From positions 53,955-117,954 of IMG/VR virus record IMGVR_UViG_3300021437_000001: a stretch of 64,000 nucleotides of DNA. One strand, written 5' to 3'. The notes beneath the pieces were generated by a model that was not told the origin of the DNA, ran no database searches, and saw only the letters and a list, made by a program, of their open reading frames with translations. Source of the DNA: a virus. The position numbers were made by a program, and so were the translations under genes. Every line of letters begins with the position of its first letter. Position 1 is the first letter of the stretch. Below are positions 55,514 to 63,143 of the stretch, in pieces.

Positions 55514-55590
55514 TGGTTGCGGGGGTGGGACTTGAACCCACGACCTCTAGGTTATGAGCCTAGCAAGCTAACCAACTGCTCCACCCCGCT
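55514..55590 (-). tRNA. Initiator-type tRNA-fMet (CAT) with encoded CCA
   Basis: 77 bases. The anticodon is CAT in the loop CTCATAA. The acceptor has an unpaired 1-72 (A-A) and a 6-bp stem GCGGGG/CCCCGC. The D stem has the A11-T24 pair that marks initiators. The TTCAAGT T-loop and encoded CCA are present. The anticodon stem is CTAGG/CCTAG, so only two of the three usual G-C pairs of initiators are kept. The sequence closely follows bacterial fMet tRNAs. Confidence 0.85.
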
Positions 55591-55671
55591 AAAATTAAAT
55601 CAAATGTACGGATTAGGCGCTACCCTAATTATTCCGATGGCGTTCGGATATACATCACCCACGGACTAAAT

Positions 55672-55724
55672 AGCTTTAGGTTGCTAATTTAACTCAGGAC
55701 AACTTCTTCCACCTGGCTAAAGCT
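55672..55724 (-). ncRNA. Hairpin element C of the RNA region
   Basis: AGCTTTAG and CTAAAGCT form an 8-bp stem; an inner CAGG/CCTG pair and an A/T-rich loop lie inside. Part of a possible longer RNA with element B. Confidence 0.4.
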
Positions 55725-55745
55725 TTTTAATCGTATTGCGTGTCT

Positions 55746-55823
55746 CTAGCGACGGCTGTCCTGGTAACAAACCAGGGCCTATCGCAGCTTTCCACGCCGC
55801 CGTACAAAACCAGCTTGCGCTAG
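55746..55823 (-). ncRNA. Hairpin element B of the RNA region
   Basis: Nested pairs: CTAGCG/CGCTAG outside, ACGGC/GCCGT next, CCTGGT-AACAA-ACCAGG inside. Three coaxial stems in 78 bases argue for a real RNA. It does not match tRNA, tmRNA, 6S or RNase P consensus that I can recall. Confidence 0.45.
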
Positions 55824-55956
55824 ATTGGAAATAAAGTCAATAAAAAATTTTATATGGTAAATTTTACTAAATCCAGATTTGGCTTGAGCGGAACAATTTT
55901 CCTAAAACTAGGAATTGTTGCTGTGTTTTTTGATTGCAAACGGGTATCAGATTATT

Positions 55957-55986
55957 AATACTCTGATCTTATGTGTTCAGAGTATT
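55957..55986. repeat. Inverted repeat, 10-bp arms
   Basis: AATACTCTGA, 10 bases, TCAGAGTATT. A third partial copy (TCTGAGTATT) follows near 55995. There is no T run after the right arm; operator or recombination site possible. Confidence 0.6.
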
Positions 55987-56061
55987 ATTTAAGTTCTGAG
56001 TATTTAGTAGTTAATGTAGTAGGACACCCCTACCCCTCAAATTAGACTATTTTTAAAACGC

Positions 56062-56089
56062 TTGTCAAGTCCAATGTAAATTATATAAT
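56062..56089 (+). promoter_or_regulatory. Strong sigma-70 promoter
   Basis: TTGTCA (56062-56067), 16 bases, TATAAT (56084-56089). It drives the sigma region-4-like gene at 56157 and probably the head operon. Confidence 0.75.
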
Positions 56090-56092
56090 AAT

Positions 56093-56105
56093 GACACATT
56101 GCGTC
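56093..56105. promoter_or_regulatory. Operator-like palindrome over the start site
   Basis: GACACATTGCGTC, four bases after the -10 box. It belongs to the GACGCA-Y-TGC(G/A)TC set at 39278, 39416 and 39538. Its position fits a repressor site. Confidence 0.5.
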
Positions 56106-56156
56106 AGAAACACGAGTGAACTTGACAACTTACACGAAAACGTTTAGATTTGAGAC

Positions 56157-56414
56157 ATGAGTAAAGTAATACATCGAGATAATTGTAAATGCAATGAGAA
56201 CCCAGAGGAATGGCGTGTAAATGCCCCTGAGTATCACAATTGCTTTTTTACTTACATGCGTCATAATTCTAGACCTCATACACTGAATGAAATTAGTAAA
56301 CTATTAGGAATGTCTATAGCCGCTGTCACCGCAATTGAGAAAAAAGCTTTGACTAAAGCTCAACGTCGCTTAAACGACCTCGAGAAAGTAAAAAAGCTTA
56401 AGGGCATGTGCTAA
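56157..56414 (+). CDS. Sigma-factor region 4-like HTH protein
   Basis: 85 residues. HTLNEISKLLGMSIAAVTAI, directly followed by EKKALTKAQRRL (about 42-73), reads like sigma region 4.2, including the IEKKAL helix. The N-terminus has two Cys and two His that may bind zinc. It may be a stand-alone -35-binding or anti-sigma-like protein that redirects RNA polymerase. It is the first gene of the structural operon and has a strong promoter and operator. Confidence 0.65.
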   Translation: MSKVIHRDNCKCNENPEEWRVNAPEYHNCFFTYMRHNSRPHTLNEISKLLGMSIAAVTAIEKKALTKAQRRLNDLEKVKKLKGMC

Positions 56415-56456
56415 TCTAGAATCTGTACCTGCATAGTCAGGTTTCAAGGGAAAATC

Positions 56457-57299
56457 GTGTCTGACGAAAAACTAGTAAAATCATTTCAAATTCATGTACC
56501 AGTAGAGCTTGAAAAATCAAAAGACGCTGATGGTGAAGATACTTGGGTTGTTAAAGGCATTGCCTCAACAGCCGACCAAGATCTACAAGGTGAGATAGTT
56601 GACCAAAATGGTCTGGATATAGCACCTTTAAAGGCCGGACGTGGATTGTTTAATGTCGATCATCAAAAAGGACCTGAAAACGTTATAGGTCAAATTGAAG
56701 ATGCAGAGTTTGTTAAAGCTGATGGACGCAAAGTTTTGATGGTAAAAGGCTATCTTTTTAAACATCAACCTCGTGCTCAAGCGTTCTATAACATCATGAA
56801 ATCAGTGAAGAAAGGCGGAGCACCTAGAGTTCACATGAGCATTGAAGGGAAGATTCTTCAACGAGATGCTGTAAATAAATCTGTTATTAGAAATGCTCGA
56901 ATTGATAAGGTGGCGTTGACTTTAGACCCAGTGAACCCTTATACTTATGCAGACCTTTCAAAGTCGCTCGCTTCTGGTAATATGGATGAAATACCTGAAC
57001 CTGCATATTTGACAATGGAACGAACTGAATTAGAAAAAGCTATTGAAGTTGGAGTAGCAAAAGCTATGGCAGCAGGTGCCGGATCAGCTTTAGCACCCTC
57101 AATGAGAGTAGCTGGCGAAGCGATGAGTAAAGAGTCTTTGGAGTCTAAGCTCAAGAAGATCAACAAAAAAGACAAAAAAAGTCAAAAACGAATGTTAAAA
57201 TCAATCTTGCAGCGCATGTGCGAACTGCACCCTGATGAAGATCCTCGTGATCTATTTAAGGTGATCGCATCCAAGCTCAAGAGCATTGAAGGAGAATAA
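56457..57299 (+). CDS. Prohead protease (S78/HK97-like)
   Basis: 280 residues; GTG or ATG-type start after GGGAAAATC. The core GIASTADQDLQGEIVDQNGL (about 35-54) with FNVDHQKGP (His, about 64) and HMSIEGKIL (Ser, about 127) fits the phage prohead protease with His and Ser catalytic residues. The basic C-terminal tail (KKINKKDKKSQKRMLK) may bind the scaffold. It is followed by a scaffold-like gene and the capsid gene. Confidence 0.82.
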   Translation: MSDEKLVKSFQIHVPVELEKSKDADGEDTWVVKGIASTADQDLQGEIVDQNGLDIAPLKAGRGLFNVDHQKGPENVIGQIEDAEFVKADGRKVLMVKGYLFKHQPRAQAFYNIMKSVKKGGAPRVHMSIEGKILQRDAVNKSVIRNARIDKVALTLDPVNPYTYADLSKSLASGNMDEIPEPAYLTMERTELEKAIEVGVAKAMAAGAGSALAPSMRVAGEAMSKESLESKLKKINKKDKKSQKRMLKSILQRMCELHPDEDPRDLFKVIASKLKSIEGE

Positions 57300-57300
57300 G

Positions 57301-58182
57301 ATGTCTGACGCTAAGAAAAAAATGACTGAAGAAGAAATTCTAAAGTCGCTCGATGCAATCATCGACGAGACTATGGGTAAAGACGAAGTTACTGAACCTG
57401 TAGCTAAGTCTGAAGAGTCGAAAAATGAGAATAAAGAAGCTAACGGTGGAGAAGACAAAATTAAGTCTGGTTCTCCTATGACCGAAGAGCAAAAAGCCGA
57501 AGAAGCTAAAAAAGCTAAGGCTAAAAAAGAAAAAGAAGATGCCGAAAAAGAAAAGGCTATGAAAGAGAAAGAAGAAGCTGAGAAATCAGCTCAAGCTGAA
57601 GCTGACTTGAAAAAATCTGCTGATAAAGATGCAGATGACAAGAAGAATGCTAAAGAAAAAGAAGACAAAGATGCTGACGATAAAAAGAAAGCTATGGCAA
57701 AAAAGATGAAAAAGTCTATTGCTGAATTGTCAGAAGTTCTTGATGCTGACGAGCTAGAACTCGTAAAAGCATGGAGAGAAGAAAACTCTGAAGATGAAAC
57801 TGAAGAGAGTTCTGTAGACATTGCTAAGTCAGTTGCACAAGCTGTCGGAGCACAATTGGAAGACATCCGTAAATCTTTCAATGAAAAATTGTCAGAAAAG
57901 GATGATATGATTAAATCGTTGAGTGCGGAAGTCAAGAAACTTTCGTCACAACCTGCTCATGGTAGACAGTCTGTTGATAGTCTTGAGACAATTGAGAAAT
58001 CCGGTTCTAGCACAACTGAAATTTCTAAAGCTCAAGTTCTAGATACGATGTTAGAACTTCAAAAAGCTGGAAAAGGCATCAACAGCCATCACATTGCCGA
58101 ATTTGAGGCTACTCGAAATTTGAGTAACCCACAAGTAAAAAGCCTTGTAATGGAAGCAACTAAAAAACGTTTTACAAACTAA
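57301..58182 (+). CDS. Scaffold-like protein
   Basis: 293 residues from ATG 57301. Residues about 60-140 are an unbroken K/E/A/D low-complexity helix; later coil and a conserved-looking end (STTEISKAQVLDTMLELQ). Size, charge and position between protease and capsid are typical of scaffolding proteins removed during head maturation. Confidence 0.75.
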   Translation: MSDAKKKMTEEEILKSLDAIIDETMGKDEVTEPVAKSEESKNENKEANGGEDKIKSGSPMTEEQKAEEAKKAKAKKEKEDAEKEKAMKEKEEAEKSAQAEADLKKSADKDADDKKNAKEKEDKDADDKKKAMAKKMKKSIAELSEVLDADELELVKAWREENSEDETEESSVDIAKSVAQAVGAQLEDIRKSFNEKLSEKDDMIKSLSAEVKKLSSQPAHGRQSVDSLETIEKSGSSTTEISKAQVLDTMLELQKAGKGINSHHIAEFEATRNLSNPQVKSLVMEATKKRFTN

Positions 58183-58204
58183 AGATTTTCTTTAAGGAGA
58201 AATC

Positions 58205-59668
58205 ATGAATCAAAATTATAATTTCGTAAATTTTGGCGAAGGTTTCGGAGCAACTACTTCAACTGAAGTAGGTGAACTGAACAAAGCCCTTGAAGCAGGT
58301 TCCGGTTATTCTGGCGCTCCTACTTCTCTAACTAATGGTGGAGCACTACAAGTTGAGTCTCTTGACTCTTCATTGAAGTCTGTTACCTATGAAATGAAAC
58401 ACCTTAAGTTGTGGCCAATGATCGACAAAGATCAAGCTTTCAACACAATCGAAGAGTACAATCGTACTGATGCTTACGGTGATCAAGGCCGTGGGTTTAT
58501 CCGTGAAGGCGCTCTTCCACGCTCTGAAGATGCGAGCTACACTCGTCAAATCCAAAGAGTTCGTTTTATCGGCGTTACTCGTGAATTAACTCACGTTTAC
58601 ACGTTGGTTCGAAACGCTCATGGCGATGCTATCGCTCGTGAAATCAGAAACGGTACTATGCGTATCCTAGAAATCGTTGAGCGAGCACTTTATGATGGTC
58701 GTGGTCACTACGCTTCTGCGTCTGGTGTTCATGATGGATCTGATGCTGCTATCCTTGACGACGATCAAGCATGGGAAGGTATTGATAAACAAATCCGTAA
58801 AGGTAATACAGATGCTTCTGCTAAAGCTAAAGCATTCACTGGTTACGGAGTTGAAGAAGACGTAATTCGTGACATCCGTGGAGATGTTTTGGATTCTGAT
58901 CTTTTAGAAGATGCTGCTCGTGTAGTCGGAGAGAATTTCGGTATTCCTTCTGTTATGTCTCTTGATACTAAGGCGCACTCTGACCTTGGTCGTCAATTCT
59001 TCCCTAAAGAGCGTGTTAACCCAATGGGTATCGCTCAAGGTAAAGCTGGTTTCGTTCTTCAGTCTTTCGTAGCTGCCGCTGGTGAATTCTCACTTATGTC
59101 TTCAGTTTTCTTGAGACCAAAACGCACTCCTGCTGCTCCTTTGGCTGGAATCGCTGCTCCTTCTGCTCCAACTTTGACACCAAACGCTTCAAATGCGTTG
59201 TCAAAATTCACTTCTGCTGATGCTGGTGCGTACACTTATCGTGCTACTGCAATCACTGATGCTGGTGAAGGCGCTGTTTCAGTTGTTTCTTCTGCTGCTT
59301 CAGTTGTAGCGGGCGGATCAATGTCAGTAGCTATCGCAGGTGTAGCGGGTGCAATTGCTTACGCAGTTTACCGTTCTCCTAAAGGTGCTTCTACTGGTCA
59401 CGAGTTTATCGGTTTCGTAGCTCCTGCTGCGGTTGGTGGCAATGCTACTATGATCGACTTGAACCACAAACTTCCTGGATTGTCTCAGGCTTACTTGTTG
59501 ACTAAAGATGCAGAAGTTCTGCGCTTTAAACAACTTGCTCCTTTGATGAAGATGGATTTGGCAGTAGTTGCAACAGCTTACAGATGGATGCAGCTCCTGT
59601 ACGGCACGCCGATTTTGTATGCTCCTCGCAAAAATTTCCTTATTGAAAACATTGGCCGTGCGGCATAA
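58205..59668 (+). CDS. Major capsid protein with inserted Ig-like domain
   Basis: 487 residues; HK97-fold by context and layout, with AAGGAG at the start. The N-arm (1-90) and the RFIGVTRELTHVYTLV core fit large-phage capsids. Residues about 307-425 (from TPAAPLAG to about HKLPGLSQAYLL) form a separate alanine/serine/threonine-rich beta domain of the fibronectin/Ig-like type inserted before the C-terminal core (VLRFKQLAPLMKMD). A terminator follows. Confidence 0.85.
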   Translation: MNQNYNFVNFGEGFGATTSTEVGELNKALEAGSGYSGAPTSLTNGGALQVESLDSSLKSVTYEMKHLKLWPMIDKDQAFNTIEEYNRTDAYGDQGRGFIREGALPRSEDASYTRQIQRVRFIGVTRELTHVYTLVRNAHGDAIAREIRNGTMRILEIVERALYDGRGHYASASGVHDGSDAAILDDDQAWEGIDKQIRKGNTDASAKAKAFTGYGVEEDVIRDIRGDVLDSDLLEDAARVVGENFGIPSVMSLDTKAHSDLGRQFFPKERVNPMGIAQGKAGFVLQSFVAAAGEFSLMSSVFLRPKRTPAAPLAGIAAPSAPTLTPNASNALSKFTSADAGAYTYRATAITDAGEGAVSVVSSAASVVAGGSMSVAIAGVAGAIAYAVYRSPKGASTGHEFIGFVAPAAVGGNATMIDLNHKLPGLSQAYLLTKDAEVLRFKQLAPLMKMDLAVVATAYRWMQLLYGTPILYAPRKNFLIENIGRAA

Positions 59669-59693
59669 TATTCAATAAAATCAATTAGTTAAG

Positions 59694-59719
59694 AAGGGTA
59701 GAGAAATCTACCCTTTTTT
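59694..59719 (+). terminator. Rho-independent terminator after the capsid gene
   Basis: AAGGGTAGA-GAAA-TCTACCCTT: a 9-bp stem with a GAAA tetraloop and a T run. Confidence 0.85.
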
Positions 59720-59720
59720 A

Positions 59721-59749
59721 TTGACTTTATTGGATGCAATTGTTATTCT
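59721..59749 (+). promoter_or_regulatory. Sigma-70-like promoter fused to the terminator
   Basis: TTGACT, 17 bases, TATTCT, starting one base after the terminator T run and 18 bases before the HNH start. GGAGG is the ribosome site. Confidence 0.6.
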
Positions 59750-59766
59750 AATTTTGGAGGTATTTT

Positions 59767-60393
59767 ATGAGTTATGATGAAATTCTTAAACAAGAAGGTT
59801 CACTTAGAAAAGCTGCTTTAAAATTAGGACTTACAAAATCAAAACTTATGGTTTTGTGGAAAAAGGAGTTGGGACTTTGTACCGCAACCACTAGTTGTCA
59901 AAACACACCCAAACAAGGTTGTACTAGATGTGAATTGCATCTAAAATACGCAGTAGAAACGGCAGATAAAAAAAGAGCAAGTTTATATTTTAAAAAATTT
60001 AGAGAGGCCAATAAAAAATATCTGTCTAGTTATCACAAACAATGGCAAAAAGATAATAAAGAACGAGTGAACAGTAGTAATAGAAAATATGCCAAAACTG
60101 AAAAAGGTAGAGTAGTTAACAATGCCAAACACGCTTATAGAAGGGCTTTACAGAAGGCTGCCACACCTGCTTGGGTGGACAAGAAAGCTCTCAAACAAGT
60201 ATATAAAAATTGCCCTAAAGGTTACCATGTTGATCACATCATACCCCTCGATAATGACTTGATTTGTGGCTTACATGTACCGTGGAATCTTCAAATTCTT
60301 TCTGCATACGAAAATGACTCTAAAGGAAATAAATGGGATGGTACATACGAAAACGAGACTTGGCGCAAGGACTTGAAAAAGGAAGTAAAGTAG
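59767..60393 (+). CDS. HNH homing endonuclease next to the capsid gene
   Basis: 208 residues. An N-terminal HTH-like stretch ([20 protein letters not shown]), Cys pairs ([12 protein letters not shown]), a lysine-rich middle and the HNH core [20 protein letters not shown] followed by [19 protein letters not shown]. It has its own promoter and the capsid terminator upstream, so it is a cassette inserted after the capsid gene. Confidence 0.87.
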   Translation: MSYDEILKQEGSLRKAALKLGLTKSKLMVLWKKELGLCTATTSCQNTPKQGCTRCELHLKYAVETADKKRASLYFKKFREANKKYLSSYHKQWQKDNKERVNSSNRKYAKTEKGRVVNNAKHAYRRALQKAATPAWVDKKALKQVYKNCPKGYHVDHIIPLDNDLICGLHVPWNLQILSAYENDSKGNKWDGTYENETWRKDLKKEVK

Positions 60394-60425
60394 TGTTATA
60401 TTGAGACTAGGACTGCAATAGTTCT

Positions 60426-60450
60426 GTGATCGAATTCCCCTTCAGATCAC
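60426..60450 (+). repeat. Hairpin before the terminator
   Basis: GTGATC, 13 bases, GATCAC. A small stem-loop upstream of the 60466 terminator; role unknown. Confidence 0.4.
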
Positions 60451-60465
60451 TTTCCTCCTCCTTGG

Positions 60466-60495
60466 CCCCTGGTGTTCTGCCAGGGGTCTTTTTTT
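60466..60495 (+). terminator. Rho-independent terminator after the HNH gene
   Basis: CCCCTGG-TGTTCTG-CCAGGGG followed by TCTTTTTTT. Confidence 0.85.
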
Positions 60496-60541
60496 GAATA
60501 GCTAGTTGCCTTTATGCTAAACTTGAGATAGTCTGTAATCT

Positions 60542-60844
60542 ATGAAAGAATTTAAGACCGATAATCTTGCTTTATGTCCTTTTTTGGAAATGCAGGGTTT
60601 AAAATTCTTACGCACAGAAGTCTCGTTGGGTAAATACGATAAGCCAACTGTGCTGTTTGTATTTCAAGATGACTTAGGTCAAGGACGTGATTTTCAATTG
60701 GATTTCATGCGTTCAGACTTTAAAAAGTACAGAGACTTACTCTTCTTTTTTAGAAATGAAATTGAGAAAGTAAATAGAAATTTAAACCAAAGAAGAACTT
60801 CTCCGATTGAAGAAGATCTAAAAGGTGAGGAAGAAAATGACTAA
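60542..60844 (+). CDS. Hypothetical protein (DUF5659-like), 100 aa
   Basis: Starts MKEFKTDNLALCPFLEMQGL; a compact alpha/beta domain (VLFVFQDDLGQGRDFQLDF) and a basic-acidic helix end. The pattern resembles DUF5659, seen next to virion genes in phages. No Shine-Dalgarno sequence precedes the ATG. Confidence 0.55.
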   Translation: MKEFKTDNLALCPFLEMQGLKFLRTEVSLGKYDKPTVLFVFQDDLGQGRDFQLDFMRSDFKKYRDLLFFFRNEIEKVNRNLNQRRTSPIEEDLKGEEEND

Positions 60845-61223
60845 CAATTTGAATTTAAAAAACAAAGCTAGAAATCCTGGCTCAATTGCAAATGACGAGC
60901 ATAACGATGCCGCAGGCGCAAATCGTTCAGCAAATGGCGATATTCTTGCTATTGACAGAATAATTCCGGCATCTGAGGCGATTGTTGCAGCCAATGTTCC
61001 TGAGAGAGGAACTTTGCGTATTGCAAATACGACTTCAAGTTGGCAATTTTTATTCATAGGCGATCAAGACCAAGCCCCAGGTACATTGACGATTGCAAAT
61101 TCTATGGCAGTAGCTCCGAACTCTTCTAGCATGCTTTTTACAGGCTTAGCAAGTTCTGACATGAAATCTTTAATTGTTAAAGTTTCTGACGCTGGTGTAC
61201 AAGTAATCATAATGCAATCTTAA
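60837..61223 (+). CDS. Probable virion or tail-associated protein, 128 aa
   Basis: ATG 60837 follows GAGGAAGAAA and overlaps the previous gene by 8 bases. A short polar N-terminus, then a beta-rich domain (GTLRIANTTSSWQFLFIGD, GVQVIIMQS). Position and composition suggest a decoration or connector protein. No family recognised. Confidence 0.55.
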   Translation: MTNNLNLKNKARNPGSIANDEHNDAAGANRSANGDILAIDRIIPASEAIVAANVPERGTLRIANTTSSWQFLFIGDQDQAPGTLTIANSMAVAPNSSSMLFTGLASSDMKSLIVKVSDAGVQVIIMQS

Positions 61224-61236
61224 TGCGAGGGTTCCA

Positions 61237-61704
61237 ATGTCGAACAATCGCATTCGTGGGAATCAGATAAAAGATCCTCGAACCATTCGTCAGAATGAGC
61301 ACGAGGATAATGCAGACGCTCGTAGAACGGTACTGGTTGATGAGAATGGAAATCTCATTAACCAAGATAATCCGCTTCATACGGACGCTGTTATAAATCT
61401 TAATTCCACAAAGCCAGGAACTCCTACCAGACTGGCGACATTGGTCACAACCGCAAATACCGAATACTCCTTAACTCTCCCTGCTAAAACTGAAATTTTT
61501 ACCATATCTGTGAAAAGTAGCAAAGCTATTGTGCTACAGTATAGTTATCAAGCCGGACAGTCTGCAAGTAATTTTTTCACTGTTCGACCTGGCGTCACGA
61601 GTAAAACCGAAGGTATTTACTTAGACACACCGACTCAAATCTATTTTCAATTAAATAGAGTCGAACTCGGCGGAACTACTGTAGAAATAGAAACGTGGAG
61701 TTAA
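61237..61704 (+). CDS. Probable virion protein, 155 aa
   Basis: Asn/Arg-rich N-terminus (NNRIRGNQIKDPRTIRQNEH) and a beta-sandwich-like rest (EIFTISVKSSKAIVLQYSY). Shares the N-terminal RNEH/NDEHND style with the preceding gene, so the two may be paralogues. Confidence 0.55.
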   Translation: MSNNRIRGNQIKDPRTIRQNEHEDNADARRTVLVDENGNLINQDNPLHTDAVINLNSTKPGTPTRLATLVTTANTEYSLTLPAKTEIFTISVKSSKAIVLQYSYQAGQSASNFFTVRPGVTSKTEGIYLDTPTQIYFQLNRVELGGTTVEIETWS

Positions 61705-61723
61705 TCCACAGGAGAGAGACTAA

Positions 61724-62518
61724 ATGAAAAATCAATTAATTTTTGATACTACCGACGCTCAAAGTATCGCTGATAGCGATAGCGTAGGTGCCTTTGTAAG
61801 ATCAAGTGATGGTACACTCATCACGCATAGCGTAGTTGGTTCTAAAAAAGCTTTAGACGTTGCCGCTGCCCTTTCGGACGGTTCTGGAAATGCTATTACA
61901 TCAACCGCTGGCGCACTTGACGTTAATATTAAGTCGCCAATCAATGTTGCCGTAGACCTTGATGGTATTTACGATGTAACAAACAACCCAACTCCAGATA
62001 ATGTTGGTATGATTGCGCACTCTCGAGGAGCTACTCCTGGTGCTGCTGATCAAGTACAGCGCACTACTGCTGCCGCAGCTAGCTCTGATGCTGTTGTTGC
62101 TGCAAACGTACATGCACTAGATGTTAACGCTTTCGGTATGGCTTTCAACGGCACTACATGGGATCGTTTGAAATCAGATGGTTCTGGCAACTTGAAAGTA
62201 AATGTTCAAGCTGGTTCTATAACTACTTCTGATGCTGCTCTAGCCAATGTAGCTGTAGCCAACGCTTCTAATACGCTTGCAGTAGCTAATACTGATCAAG
62301 CCGCAGTTGCATCGCCACTCGCTGCTCGTAAGTACCTTTTCCTTCAAAATAACGATAATACTAAAGTATTTATCGGAGCTTCTGGAGTTACTCCTGCAAA
62401 TGGCTTTCCTATTGCCCCTGGTTCTGTTATCGAACTACGAGCTGGAGCTGCTGTTGCATTGAATTTTGTTGGTCAATCTGGCAAAACTCCAAACATCAGA
62501 ACACTTGAACTTAGCTAA
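61724..62518 (+). CDS. Probable structural protein, 264 aa
   Basis: Alanine-, asparagine-, valine- and serine-rich and beta-rich (VAVANASNTLAVANTDQAAV). The C-terminus is compact (KVFIGASGVTPANGFPIAPG). This composition fits a decoration or tail/fibre structural protein. A strong terminator follows. Confidence 0.6.
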   Translation: MKNQLIFDTTDAQSIADSDSVGAFVRSSDGTLITHSVVGSKKALDVAAALSDGSGNAITSTAGALDVNIKSPINVAVDLDGIYDVTNNPTPDNVGMIAHSRGATPGAADQVQRTTAAAASSDAVVAANVHALDVNAFGMAFNGTTWDRLKSDGSGNLKVNVQAGSITTSDAALANVAVANASNTLAVANTDQAAVASPLAARKYLFLQNNDNTKVFIGASGVTPANGFPIAPGSVIELRAGAAVALNFVGQSGKTPNIRTLELS

Positions 62519-62556
62519 TCTTTAGAGTAGACTAATAAAGTAGATACCTGTATAAG

Positions 62557-62586
62557 GGGAGTGTATTTACACTCCCTTTTGTTTTT
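62557..62586 (+). terminator. Rho-independent terminator
   Basis: GGGAGTGTA-TT-TACACTCCC followed by a T-rich tail. Confidence 0.85.
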
Positions 62587-62595
62587 GGAGGTTAT

Positions 62596-62835
62596 ATGAA
62601 CGAACTAAATTTTAATGAAGAAGATAAAGCTAAGTTTATTGAATTTCTAAACGCCGTCGCAAGGCATGCAGATTTTAAGATGAACACTATTGAATTAGTC
62701 AACTATTTCAAATTGTTATCTTATATGCAACAAAAGATTTTAGCTAAGATTGACGCCAATATTTTAGAAGTGAAACAAGTGGTTGAGCCTGAAGAGAAGC
62801 CTAAAAAAGAGGCAAGAACCAAAGGTAAGGAATAA
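62596..62835 (+). CDS. Small hypothetical protein, 79 aa
   Basis: Preceded by GGAGG. Helical first two thirds (EDKAKFIEFLNAVARHADFK) and a charged tail. The stop overlaps the next start. No family recognised. Confidence 0.6.
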   Translation: MNELNFNEEDKAKFIEFLNAVARHADFKMNTIELVNYFKLLSYMQQKILAKIDANILEVKQVVEPEEKPKKEARTKGKE

Positions 62836-63143
62836 TGCTACAACCTTTAGATGGCCCATCCACTCAAGATAAGATCGCCGTCACAGATACGGTTGTGGTA
62901 GAATTGAAGGCAGGCGCAAGTCCTTTAGAAGACAGACAAGTTATTACTATTCAACCACTTGACGGTAATATCAGAATTTACTTTGGCGATGGGACAACTA
63001 CCCCTTCAGCCAGTACAGTGCTGCAAAAAGGATTTAAGCAAACTAAGTTAGCAAAAGAATCATACGAAGCCGGAGATAAGCAGAAAGTCTATGTGATTTC
63101 TGAATCAGGTACGACAAATGTGATTTTTGCGGAGCGATCATAA
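62835..63143 (+). CDS. Small beta-rich protein, 102 aa
   Basis: Strand-rich (VVVELKAGASPLEDRQVIT, NIRIYFGDGTTTPS). Likely virion-associated by position. No family recognised. Confidence 0.55.
   Translation: MLQPLDGPSTQDKIAVTDTVVVELKAGASPLEDRQVITIQPLDGNIRIYFGDGTTTPSASTVLQKGFKQTKLAKESYEAGDKQKVYVISESGTTNVIFAERS

Larger units (their letters stand above)
55410..56156. other. Gene-free RNA-rich region
   Basis: About 750 bases between ilvE and the sigma region-4-like gene. It holds a folded leader (55422-55506), an initiator-type tRNA, two further strong hairpin elements (55672-55724, 55746-55823), an inverted repeat (55957-55986) and a sigma-70 promoter with an operator-like palindrome. No further tRNA T-loops found. 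Confidence 0.7.

Noticed and set aside
55424-55669. An 81-codon + strand frame across the tRNA
   Set aside because: It contains the GWDLNPRPLGYEP-type peptide that arises from reading the antisense of a tRNA, so it is a shadow frame.
55746-55823. Possible RNase P or tmRNA fragment
   Set aside because: Short resemblances only; the conserved core sequences of both RNAs are missing.
60494-60518. Promoter before the gene at 60542
   Set aside because: TTGAAT and TATGCT are only 13 bases apart; not a usable spacing.
60556-60565. CCGATAA word inside the gene at 60542
   Set aside because: No TAAAGTTT-like partner at 11-12 bases, so not counted as a sigma-28 promoter.
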